A stretch of DNA of 7,582 nt, from contig JAHJOS010000587.1 in the NCBI GenBank assembly GCA_018820005.1, positions 1 to 7,582 of the forward strand. The letters run 5' to 3'. The notes beneath the pieces were generated by a model that saw only the letters and a program-made list of their open reading frames with translations, was not told where the DNA came from and did not search any database. The stretch is from Alphaproteobacteria bacterium. GTDB lineage: Bacteria > Pseudomonadota > Alphaproteobacteria > Rhizobiales > Devosiaceae. The translations under genes were made by a program, and so were the position numbers. Shown in pieces: positions 1 to 5,922 of this stretch (positions within the stretch are counted from its first letter, which is position 1; each line of letters opens with the position of its first letter).

Positions 1-1028
1 CAGGCAAACAGCAGGCTTGCACCCAGCCAAAACAGCGCAAGTCCGGCTGTTGCCTGGTTCTCCAGCGCCACCACGGCCCAGCCCGTCCCATCGACATCCA
101 CCGGCGTCGCCACCGCCCGGTACACCTGCCCATCGGGCGCAATAACTGTGCCCGACCCACGCGTACCACCCAGCGCCGCAGCCGTCAGATCGCTGCCAGA
201 AACCAGCAAATCCGGGCTGTTTCCTGCGACCACCCCCGTCGGCCCAACCAGCAGGACGGCCCCGTCTGTACCCAGGCCACCACGGCGCTCGAGCACCGTG
301 CCAACCCCCGCCTGCGGCAGTGCAATTGCAAGCACGCCAACAACCCCCGCCGGCCCATAGACCGGCGCCGCGAGGAAACCCTCAGCCGCACCAGCGGCAG
401 GCCCATAGGCAGAAAAGTCAGCAATTACAACCGTTTCGGCGGGGCTCGTGAGCGCTGTGCGAAGCAATCCACCCAACACACTATCCGCCCAGGGTCCCTC
501 CCCCGCCCGGAAATCAGTCCCAAAATCAGCCCGCTTGTCGACCGAATAGACTTCAGTCAGACCAGCGTCGAACAGCATCAGATCGCTATAGCCACGCGCA
601 AGCCTCTCGGCCCGCAAACCAGCGTGCCAGCGCGCATGCGCCGCGTCATAATCCGGCAAACCATCTGCACTATCAAGCAGATAGCGCTCATCAGCAGCAT
701 TGGGGTTCTGTGTAATATAGGCGTCCTGCAGCAGAGAAACCGCATCGCCCTTCGCCCCCAGCGCGCCGATAGATCGCGAAAAATCCCCAATCGCGTCGGC
801 CAGTTCGGCCCGCCCGGCTGTCAGCCGCAGGTCCAGCGCCACATCCCCGAGATAGGCCGCGATATCAGCCGCCGCCGCATCCGCCGCGCCACCCAGCCGC
901 TCGGCACTCTGAGCCTCGACCATCCGGTCGGCAGCGGCATAGCCGATCAGCCCCATCACGGTGGCGCTGACAAGGGCAACGCCGACAACCATGGCCGGCA
1001 ATTTGAACGATAGCTTGAGATGACGCAC
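1..1028 (-). CDS. Chemoreceptor (probable MCP), N-terminal sensor half, cut by window edge
   Basis: The gene runs leftward out of the window, so only about the first 342 residues are visible. A short cytoplasmic start (RHLKLSFKLPAM) leads into transmembrane helix 1 at about residues 11-31. A long extracytoplasmic domain follows at about 33-325, and a second helix begins at about 326 (GLALFWLGASLLFA). The sensor contains the pattern NPN..ERYLLD at about 108-119, AAHARWH at 129-135 and RGYSDLMLFD at 145-154. As I recall it, this pattern is typical of large double-Cache-like sensors of alphaproteobacterial MCPs. HAMP and signalling domains would lie beyond the edge, so the MCP call rests on the sensor, the topology and three MCP neighbours. 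I chose the GTG at 1028 because a GGGGAAG Shine-Dalgarno sequence (1036..1042) lies 7 nt upstream and the typical MCP N-terminus starts there; the frame stays open upstream without an ATG. A different output domain (for example a cyclase) cannot be excluded. Ligand unknown. Confidence 0.8.
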   Translation of the reverse strand, partial: MRHLKLSFKLPAMVVGVALVSATVMGLIGYAAADRMVEAQSAERLGGAADAAAADIAAYLGDVALDLRLTAGRAELADAIGDFSRSIGALGAKGDAVSLLQDAYITQNPNAADERYLLDSADGLPDYDAAHARWHAGLRAERLARGYSDLMLFDAGLTEVYSVDKRADFGTDFRAGEGPWADSVLGGLLRTALTSPAETVVIADFSAYGPAAGAAEGFLAAPVYGPAGVVGVLAIALPQAGVGTVLERRGGLGTDGAVLLVGPTGVVAGNSPDLLVSGSDLTAAALGGTRGSGTVIAPDGQVYRAVATPVDVDGTGWAVVALENQATAGLALFWLGASLLFA

Positions 1029-1035
1029 GGCTACA

Positions 1036-1042
1036 CTTCCCC
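1036..1042 (-). promoter_or_regulatory. Ribosome binding site deciding a GTG start
   Basis: Read on the minus strand this is GGGGAAG, separated by 7 nt from the GTG at 1028. It supports a GTG start for the sensor-half receptor gene, where no in-frame ATG lies nearby upstream. Confidence 0.55.
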
Positions 1043-1145
1043 AACGGCTGGCGGCCGACGCCGCCGCATTCTCTGCGATCAACCACGTCCCACAACACCG
1101 GGGCCCGGCAGCGCAGATGCCTTGCACAGCATGGCCCGCGTGGCT

Positions 1146-1160
1146 TTAAGCCCAGGTTAA
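1146..1160. promoter_or_regulatory. Perfect TTAA-N7-TTAA, candidate CtrA binding site
   Basis: The sequence reads TTAA, seven bases (GCCCAGG), TTAA. This is the gapped palindrome recognised by the response regulator CtrA in many Alphaproteobacteria, where CtrA often controls motility and chemotaxis genes. It lies between the terminator of the sCache_2 receptor gene and the GTG of the next receptor, about 118 nt upstream of that start, a plausible position for transcriptional control. That CtrA binds here is inference. I could not assign a convincing -35/-10 pair around it. Confidence 0.45.
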
Positions 1161-1179
1161 GTACAATTGCGGCAACGAC

Positions 1180-1210
1180 AAATAAAAAGGGACGCCATTG
1201 CTGGCGCCCC
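1180..1210 (-). terminator. Intrinsic terminator of the sCache_2 receptor gene
   Basis: On the minus strand a nine-pair stem, GGGGCGCCA / TGGCGTCCC with one G.U pair and a four-base GCAA loop, is followed directly by TTTTTATTT. It begins 33 nt after the TAG stop of the upstream receptor gene. The GNRA-type loop, GC-rich stem and U-tract make this a strong rho-independent terminator that separates this gene from the next receptor. Confidence 0.88.
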
Positions 1211-1243
1211 ATTTCTCGGTCAGCAGTGCGGTAGCCGGATCGC

Positions 1244-3265
1244 CTAGAACTCGTTCCAGTCTGCAGAAATCGCCGCATTACCCTGGCTCAGATATTGCGC
1301 CGCAGCCTTGCGTACGACCGGCTGGGTTGGCCGCTTGGCCGTCCGGACAGGCGCTGCTGCCGTCGCGCTTGAAGCCGTCGTGAACACGGCAACGATCTGA
1401 TCGAGCTCGCCGGTCTGACCTTCGGTCTGTTCGATAGCTGCGTTGGTCTGTTCCACCAATGCGGCGTTGTGCTGGGTCATCTCATCCATCTGGCGAACCG
1501 CGACGTTGACCTCCTCGATGGCTGAAGCCTGCTCGCGGCTCTCGCGGGCAATCCCTTCCATCAACTGGTTATTCTCACGCGCCGCGACCAGCATCTTGCT
1601 CAAGCGGGCTGCAGCGTCGGATACCAGACGCGACCCCATGCTGACTTCGCCAGCCGACTGTTCAATCAGCACCTTGACGTCAGCCGATGCCGATGCCGCC
1701 GACTGGGCCAGGCGCCGCACTTCCACGGCCACCACAGCAAAGCCCTTGCCGGCATCGCCGGCCCGCGCCGCTTCCACCGAAGCGTTGAGCGCCAGCAAAT
1801 TGGTCTGGAAGGCGATATCGTCGATCATGCCGATGATATTGGAGATCTTGCCCGAGCTGACCTCGATGGCCGCCATGGCTTCATTGGCCTTCTGCATGAC
1901 CTGGCCACTTTCCTCGGCGGTCCGCGTCACCTCGCTGGCATTGACGCTGGCGTCACGGGCCCGCTCGGAGTTCTGCAACACTGTCCCTGCCAATTGCTCC
2001 ATGGTCGCGGACGTTTCTTCGATGGTCGCGGCCTGCTTGGTTGTGCGCTCGCTCAGATCATTGGCGCCGGCCAGAATTTCCCCGGTCGCCGTGCGCAGCG
2101 TCAGCGAGGTTGTCTTGAGACGTTCCACAACATTGGTGAGGCGATCGGCAACTGCGTTGGTATCGGCCTGCAGGTCGGCAAAGGCGCCCTCGTAATGGCC
2201 CTCGACGCGCTCGGTCAGATCGGTATTGGCCAGCGCCTTGAGCACACGACCGGTCTCGGTCAGCCCGCTCTCGACGGTTCCCACCAGACTGTTGACACTG
2301 CCGGCCAGACCATTGAGCTCGGGATCAGGGAACTCGGCCTCAACACGCTTGGTGAAGTCGCCGGCAATCGCCGCATCGACCACGGCTCCGAATGCACCCT
2401 GCAGTTCGGTCATCATGGTGCGGCGTTGCTGTTCGTCAGCGATGATGCGGGCGGCTTCGGCCTCGGTCATCTGGCTGACCTTGAGCCCCTGTTCACGGAA
2501 CACCGCCACGGCGCGGACCATATTGCCGATCTCATCAGCGCGGTTCTCACCCTCCAGCACGATGTCAAATTCACCTTTTGCCAGCCGTTGCATATTGCCC
2601 GTGAGCTGGGCTACCGGCCGGCTGATGGAGCGGGCAATTAGGCCACCAAGCACCAGAACAACGGCCATCACCCCCAGCGTGATCACCGCGCTGGTTAGCG
2701 CAGCCTGCCAGAAGATGGCTTCCACATTGGTCAGCAGCACACCCGATGCGATGGTCCATTTCCACGGCGCGAATGCCTGCGCATAGGTTACCTTGTCCTT
2801 GGACAGGCCATCCTTGTCCTTGAATGCATAAGTGACAAAATAGCTGCCTGCCGCCTTGGCTCCATCGATCATCTCTTCCATGTACCGCTTGCCGGTGGCA
2901 TCGGTGGTATCGCGCCGGTTGGAGCCCTCTTTTTCGGGCTGATAGCCGTGCATGATATTGGTGTAGTCAAAGTTGTCGATGAACAGGTAGCCGCCATCGC
3001 CATACTGCATGTGGCGCAGCGCGTCGGTTGCTGCTGCCTGCGCCTGCTCGGTCGTCATCGAACCGGCCTCTGCAAGGTCGTAGAAATTCTGGACGATCGA
3101 GACGCCGGACTGCACGACGCTCTGCAATTCAGTGCGCTTGAAGTCTCCCAGGTTCTCGCGCAGCGCGGTCAGCTGATAAGCAACCACGCCGGAAAAGCCG
3201 AGAGCAAAGACAATTAGAAGGCTGTAGAGACGGCGAGCGATACTACCAGTGAAAAGACGCAGCAA
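1244..3265 (-). CDS. Methyl-accepting chemotaxis protein with sCache_2 sensor
   Basis: Complete inner-membrane chemoreceptor of 673 residues. Order: TM1 about 12-32; periplasmic sCache_2-type sensor about 39-182 (GDGGYLFIDNFDYTNIMHG near 90-107, and the closing FAPWKWTIASGV near 165-176); TM2 about 187-211; HAMP about 212-264 with the DEIG motif; two further HAMP-like modules about 285-335 (GDFTKRV, PELNGLAGSVN) and 340-382 (ALANTDLTERV, YEGAFADLQ); MCP signalling domain about 394-626 with hairpin tip NLLALNASVEAARAGDAGKG; linker; tail DWNEF. A match to the methylation-site consensus (AATIEETSAT) lies at about 412-421. It should signal through CheW/CheA, and the tail resembles the CheR/CheB-tethering pentapeptide. 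Some sCache_2 receptors, such as Sinorhizobium McpV, bind short-chain carboxylates; the ligand here is unknown. The TTG start at 3265 is chosen because GGAG lies 8 nt upstream and translation then begins LLRLFTGSIARRLY. An ATG at 3403 would add 46 Cys/Ser-rich residues unlike an MCP N-terminus. Confidence 0.95.
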   Translation of the reverse strand: MLRLFTGSIARRLYSLLIVFALGFSGVVAYQLTALRENLGDFKRTELQSVVQSGVSIVQNFYDLAEAGSMTTEQAQAAATDALRHMQYGDGGYLFIDNFDYTNIMHGYQPEKEGSNRRDTTDATGKRYMEEMIDGAKAAGSYFVTYAFKDKDGLSKDKVTYAQAFAPWKWTIASGVLLTNVEAIFWQAALTSAVITLGVMAVVLVLGGLIARSISRPVAQLTGNMQRLAKGEFDIVLEGENRADEIGNMVRAVAVFREQGLKVSQMTEAEAARIIADEQQRRTMMTELQGAFGAVVDAAIAGDFTKRVEAEFPDPELNGLAGSVNSLVGTVESGLTETGRVLKALANTDLTERVEGHYEGAFADLQADTNAVADRLTNVVERLKTTSLTLRTATGEILAGANDLSERTTKQAATIEETSATMEQLAGTVLQNSERARDASVNASEVTRTAEESGQVMQKANEAMAAIEVSSGKISNIIGMIDDIAFQTNLLALNASVEAARAGDAGKGFAVVAVEVRRLAQSAASASADVKVLIEQSAGEVSMGSRLVSDAAARLSKMLVAARENNQLMEGIARESREQASAIEEVNVAVRQMDEMTQHNAALVEQTNAAIEQTEGQTGELDQIVAVFTTASSATAAAPVRTAKRPTQPVVRKAAAQYLSQGNAAISADWNEF

Positions 3266-3273
3266 TTCCTGAA

Positions 3274-3277
3274 CTCC
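3274..3277 (-). promoter_or_regulatory. Ribosome binding site deciding a TTG start
   Basis: GGAG on the minus strand stands 8 nt before the TTG at 3265. The protein from this TTG begins just before a basic stretch and TM1, as MCPs usually do, whereas the 46 codons before it show no MCP character. Confidence 0.5.
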
Positions 3278-3433
3278 AGGGCATGTCAAAGCCTGCGATT
3301 TGGCCGCGCAAGAGCGAGAAGCACTTGCACATGAACACGAGCGCAAACAATGGAGACTATAATGGGCCGGTGCAGAATGGAGGCTTTGCTCATTCAGCAC
3401 CAATTCGACGCAACCAATCTGTAATTGCGTCAG

Positions 3434-3449
3434 TGGAATTTATATTCCA
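3434..3449. repeat. Palindrome TGGAAT-N4-ATTCCA, possible operator
   Basis: Two perfect six-base arms flank the spacer TTAT in an AT-rich part of the gap, about 170 nt upstream of the sCache_2 receptor start and 7 nt from an imperfect TTAA-N7-TTAA site. The size and symmetry fit a dimeric regulator site, but I recognise no specific regulator and chance is possible. Confidence 0.3.
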
Positions 3450-3456
3450 TCCAGGG

Positions 3457-3471
3457 TTAATGCGCGGTGAA
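3457..3471. promoter_or_regulatory. Imperfect CtrA-like site (TTAA-N7-TGAA)
   Basis: One half-site is a perfect TTAA (TTAACC on the minus strand) and the other differs from TTAA by one base. It lies about 190 nt upstream of the TTG start, which is far for a promoter element. On its own it is weak; it gains some weight from similar sites in both other gaps. Confidence 0.25.
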
Positions 3472-3497
3472 GACTCGTTCTGACCAGGCGACGTGCC

Positions 3498-3519
3498 AAG
3501 GGCGCCCGAAGGCGCCCTT
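3498..3519 (-). terminator. UUCG hairpin after the Cache_3-Cache_2 receptor gene
   Basis: A perfect nine-pair stem, AAGGGCGCC / GGCGCCCTT, encloses TTCG when read on the minus strand, giving the very stable C(UUCG)G tetraloop. It begins 46 nt after the TGA stop of the upstream receptor. Only two T follow the GC core before GGCAC, so the U-tract is poor. It may be a weak intrinsic terminator or a 3'-end stabilising hairpin. The tetraloop orientation favours function in the minus-strand transcript. Confidence 0.6.
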
Positions 3520-3565
3520 ATGTGAAACAGAAACAATCCTGCCAAAATCTTGGAAAGGCAAAGGC

Positions 3566-5644
3566 TCAGAACTCTTCCCAGTCTTCGGCCAGCGCCGCAT
3601 TGCCGGCACTCAGAAAGCGCCGCGCGGAACTCCCTGGTTCTACAGGGCGAGCCGGGGTTGCTGACGATCGAGCCCCAGGGAGCCTCGACGTTTGCGCGCC
3701 ACTTCCCGACAGTGTGAACACGTCCACTACCCGGTCGAGTTCACTCGCTTGCGCCTCAGTCTGTTCAATGGCGGCATTGGTTTGTTCAACTAGCGCGGCA
3801 TTGTGCTGGGTCATCTCGTCAAGTGTTCGAACAGCGACCGTGACTTCGTCGATAGCCAGCGCCTGGCTGCGGCTTGCCTTGGCAATTTTCTGCATCAAGT
3901 CAGCATTGTCATTGATGGCTTCAAGCATGCTGTTGAGCTGATCGGACGCGCTGGACACCAGCCTGGTCCCACCCTGCACTTCGTTTGCAGACTGTTCGAT
4001 CAGCGTCTTCACATCCGCTGACGCGCTGGCAGCAGACTGCGCCAACCGCCGCACTTCCACCGCCACAACCGCAAAACCTGCACCAGCGTCGCCGGCCCGC
4101 GCCGCCTCGACAGACGCATTGAGCGCCAGCAGATTGGTCTGGAACGCAATGTCATCGATCAAACCGATGATATTGGAGATCTTGGCCGAGCTGGCTGTTA
4201 TGCGCTCCATCGCGGCATTGGCCTCCGCCATGGTCACACCGCTTTGCGCAGCGTCGCCTGAAACAACATGGGCCTTGCTGCTGGCAGCCTCCGCCATCTC
4301 GGCATTCCCTGCTACGGTTGACGCCAATTGTTCCATGGTGGCCGAAGTCTCTTCAATCGTCGCCGCCTGCTTGGTCGTGCGTTCGGAGAGATCGTTGATA
4401 CCCGACAGGATCTCCCCTGTTGCCTGCTTGAGAGAGCCCGAAATCTGCTTGGCGTTGGTCACCACTTCGCTCAACTTGTCGGTAACGGCATTAGTATCAT
4501 GCTGCAGCCGCGCGAACGCACCGTTATAGTCGCCCAGCATCCGCTGGGTAAGATCTGTGTTGGCCAGTGCACCCAGCACAAGGCCGGTATCACCGATCCC
4601 ACGGTCCACTGTCTCGACCAGCGTGTTCACACTTCCGGCCAGAGAATTGAGTTCCTCATCGGGGAACTTGGCATGGACCCGTTTGGAAAAATCGCCGGAA
4701 ATCGCAGCATCTACCACCTCGCCAAAGGCCGCCTGCAGGGTCATCATCATATCGGTCCGCTCGGCACGGCGCCGCAGCGATGCTGCCTTTTCCTCATCGG
4801 TCATCTGCAATAGCGCCAGACCGCGTTCGCGGAACACTTCCACTGCTCTGGCCATCTCACCGATCTCATTGCCCCTTCCGAGATAGTCAAGCCTGGTGTC
4901 GTAGTTGCCATCAGCCACCTGCTTCATCACCCGGGCAAGGCGCGGAATGGGCCGCATCATCATGCGTGAAACCAGATAACCAAGACCGCCCATGACCACC
5001 AGCACGCCGGCCCCGACGATCAGGAGCAGCATCAGAGTGTCCTGAATTGCGGCCTCGATGTCGGCGCGGTCGATCCCGACAAAGACGATCCCGACTGGCT
5101 TCCCGGCCTGGTCCATGATCGGCTGGTAGGCTGTGTAAAAGGGGCGCCCTACAATATTGGCCTCGCCGTAAAACACTTTGCCCGCCAACATGGAATCATA
5201 GACGGCACTTCCCTTGCCCAGCGCGGTGCCCACAATACGGGCGCCATCGGCGCCCTCGATCGTGGTGGTCATGCGGAAGAAGTCCTGTTCTTCCTCATTC
5301 CAGCCAAACAGGGTCGCCGCTTCGCCCGTGATGCGATGGATCGAATCCACCAGATCATTGTTGAGGAATTGCCGGGGCATTGACCAGGTGCTCACAGAAG
5401 TGATTTCGCCTTCAGGCGACCACTGCACTTCAGCACCAGGGAGGTTGCTCTCCAGGATGGTCGCCGCAGTCTTGAGGTTTTTGTCCTGCTGCACGATCGC
5501 AGCAGACCGCGAGGACGCGCTCAGATTTATGTAAAGCACAGCCGCAACCACCGAAACCGAAACAATAACGGCTGAGATCACGAGCGAGGCAATCATGGTT
5601 GTCAGCTTGATATTGCCAAAAAAGGCAACAATGCGGGCGAACAT
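3566..5644 (-). CDS. Methyl-accepting chemotaxis protein with Cache_3-Cache_2-like sensor
   Basis: Complete chemoreceptor of 692 residues. TM1 is at about 16-39. The periplasmic sensor, about 41-198, carries GEAATLFGW near 107-115, DFFRMTTTI near 121-129, a GTALGKGSAVYD segment near 139-150 and the closing FYTAYQPIMD..GKPVGIVFVGID near 169-192; this is the pattern of Cache_3-Cache_2-type sensors. TM2 is about 203-227, then HAMP about 228-280 (GRGNEIGEMARAVEVFRE), two HAMP-like modules about 308-350 and 355-398 (ALANTDLTQRM, YNGAFARLQ), and the signalling domain about 408-642 with tip NLLALNASVEAARAGDAGAG near 504-523. Methylation-type sequence AATIEETSAT spans 427-436. A Pro/Ser/Arg-rich linker ends in GNAALAEDWEEF, a CheR/CheB-tethering-like tail. 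The ATG at 5644 is preceded by GGAGAG 5 nt upstream. It lies in its own unit, with a terminator before it and a hairpin after it. Ligand unknown. The tip has GAG where the two paralogues have GKG. Confidence 0.96.
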   Translation of the reverse strand: MFARIVAFFGNIKLTTMIASLVISAVIVSVSVVAAVLYINLSASSRSAAIVQQDKNLKTAATILESNLPGAEVQWSPEGEITSVSTWSMPRQFLNNDLVDSIHRITGEAATLFGWNEEEQDFFRMTTTIEGADGARIVGTALGKGSAVYDSMLAGKVFYGEANIVGRPFYTAYQPIMDQAGKPVGIVFVGIDRADIEAAIQDTLMLLLIVGAGVLVVMGGLGYLVSRMMMRPIPRLARVMKQVADGNYDTRLDYLGRGNEIGEMARAVEVFRERGLALLQMTDEEKAASLRRRAERTDMMMTLQAAFGEVVDAAISGDFSKRVHAKFPDEELNSLAGSVNTLVETVDRGIGDTGLVLGALANTDLTQRMLGDYNGAFARLQHDTNAVTDKLSEVVTNAKQISGSLKQATGEILSGINDLSERTTKQAATIEETSATMEQLASTVAGNAEMAEAASSKAHVVSGDAAQSGVTMAEANAAMERITASSAKISNIIGLIDDIAFQTNLLALNASVEAARAGDAGAGFAVVAVEVRRLAQSAASASADVKTLIEQSANEVQGGTRLVSSASDQLNSMLEAINDNADLMQKIAKASRSQALAIDEVTVAVRTLDEMTQHNAALVEQTNAAIEQTEAQASELDRVVDVFTLSGSGAQTSRLPGARSSATPARPVEPGSSARRFLSAGNAALAEDWEEF

Positions 5645-5649
5645 GGCAT

Positions 5650-5655
5650 CTCTCC
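5650..5655 (-). promoter_or_regulatory. Ribosome binding site of the Cache_3-Cache_2 receptor
   Basis: GGAGAG on the minus strand, 5 nt before the ATG at 5644. It is the best Shine-Dalgarno match in the window and confirms this start. Confidence 0.75.
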
Positions 5656-5715
5656 AAAATCAACAAGAGCGCTGACAAAAACAGCCCCCGAATTTCAAAA
5701 GGTAACAAGCCAGTA

Positions 5716-5730
5716 TTAATTGAATATTGA
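5716..5730. promoter_or_regulatory. Imperfect CtrA-like site (TTAA-N7-TTGA)
   Basis: One perfect TTAA and one half-site with a single mismatch are separated by exactly seven bases, in an AT-rich patch about 72 nt upstream of the receptor ATG. This is a suitable distance for a promoter-associated regulator site. CtrA binding is inference. No clear sigma70-type pair was found nearby. Confidence 0.3.
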
Positions 5731-5764
5731 CCAAGGATTTTCGACATCATCTGCCAGTAGTCCT

Positions 5765-5781
5765 GGCGGCAAAGCGCCGCC
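5765..5781. repeat. Short GC-rich inverted repeat in a receptor upstream region
   Basis: GGCGGC and GCCGCC flank a five-base loop about 120 nt upstream of the receptor ATG. No T-tract follows on either strand, so it is not a terminator. It might form a hairpin in a long leader if transcription starts upstream of it. Function unknown. Confidence 0.25.
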
Positions 5782-5861
5782 TCAATAATCCACACAAGGT
5801 CACCCAGCGCGTTGCATTTGCATGGTTTTTTGGCGCGCATTTTCCGGCATTGGCCACCGAT

Positions 5862-5895
5862 CAAATAAAAGGGCGCCCCAAACGGGGGCGCCCTT
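5862..5895 (-). terminator. Intrinsic terminator of the edge-truncated receptor gene
   Basis: An 11-pair stem, AAGGGCGCCCC / GGGGCGCCCTT, with a five-base loop is followed on the minus strand by TTATTTG, so the stem's terminal TT plus the following bases give TTTTATTTG. It begins 27 nt after the TAG stop at 5923. It is the strongest terminator in the window and makes the next gene an independent transcription unit. Confidence 0.9.
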
Positions 5896-5922
5896 GTGTC
5901 GCTTTTGACCGCGCACCTTGAG

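Larger units (their letters stand above)
3266..3565. other. 300-nt gap between two receptor genes
   Basis: This gap holds no convincing gene. From the upstream gene inward (high to low coordinates) it contains a GC-rich hairpin, an imperfect TTAA-N7-TTAA site, a short palindrome, two ACCAAT repeats 14 bp apart (3399 and 3413, plus strand), and the ribosome binding site of the sCache_2 receptor. Parts are visibly more AT-rich than the coding DNA. A TATAGT on the minus strand (within about 3356..3363) resembles a -10 box but has no matching -35, so I do not call it a promoter. Confidence 0.6.

Noticed and set aside
865..1278. Minus-strand open frame of 137 codons spanning the gap at 1029..1243
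   Set aside because: It overlaps the ends of two receptor genes out of frame and runs through the terminator hairpin; the product is Arg/Cys-rich with no recognisable features.
1443..2641. Long plus-strand open frames (250 and 215 codons) opposite the sCache_2 receptor
   Set aside because: They lie antisense to strongly conserved MCP signalling and HAMP sequence, and the translations are Ser/Ala/Arg-rich with no recognisable domain. GC-rich codon bias on the real strand explains them; similar frames lie opposite the other receptors.
3266..3403. N-terminal extension of the sCache_2 receptor to an ATG at 3403
   Set aside because: The extra 46 residues are Cys/Ser-rich and unlike an MCP N-terminus, while the TTG at 3265 has a GGAG at 8 nt and precedes the usual basic segment and TM1.
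3484..3498. Sigma54-like sequence TGGCACG on the minus strand
   Set aside because: The -24 half is perfect, but the -12 half reads CTGG instead of TTGC, so the required GC is missing. It directly abuts the hairpin and lies about 220 nt from the start codon.
3283..3664. Short plus-strand open frames in the 300-nt gap
   Set aside because: No convincing ribosome binding site, no domain, and they run through regulatory-looking DNA and into the end of the receptor gene.
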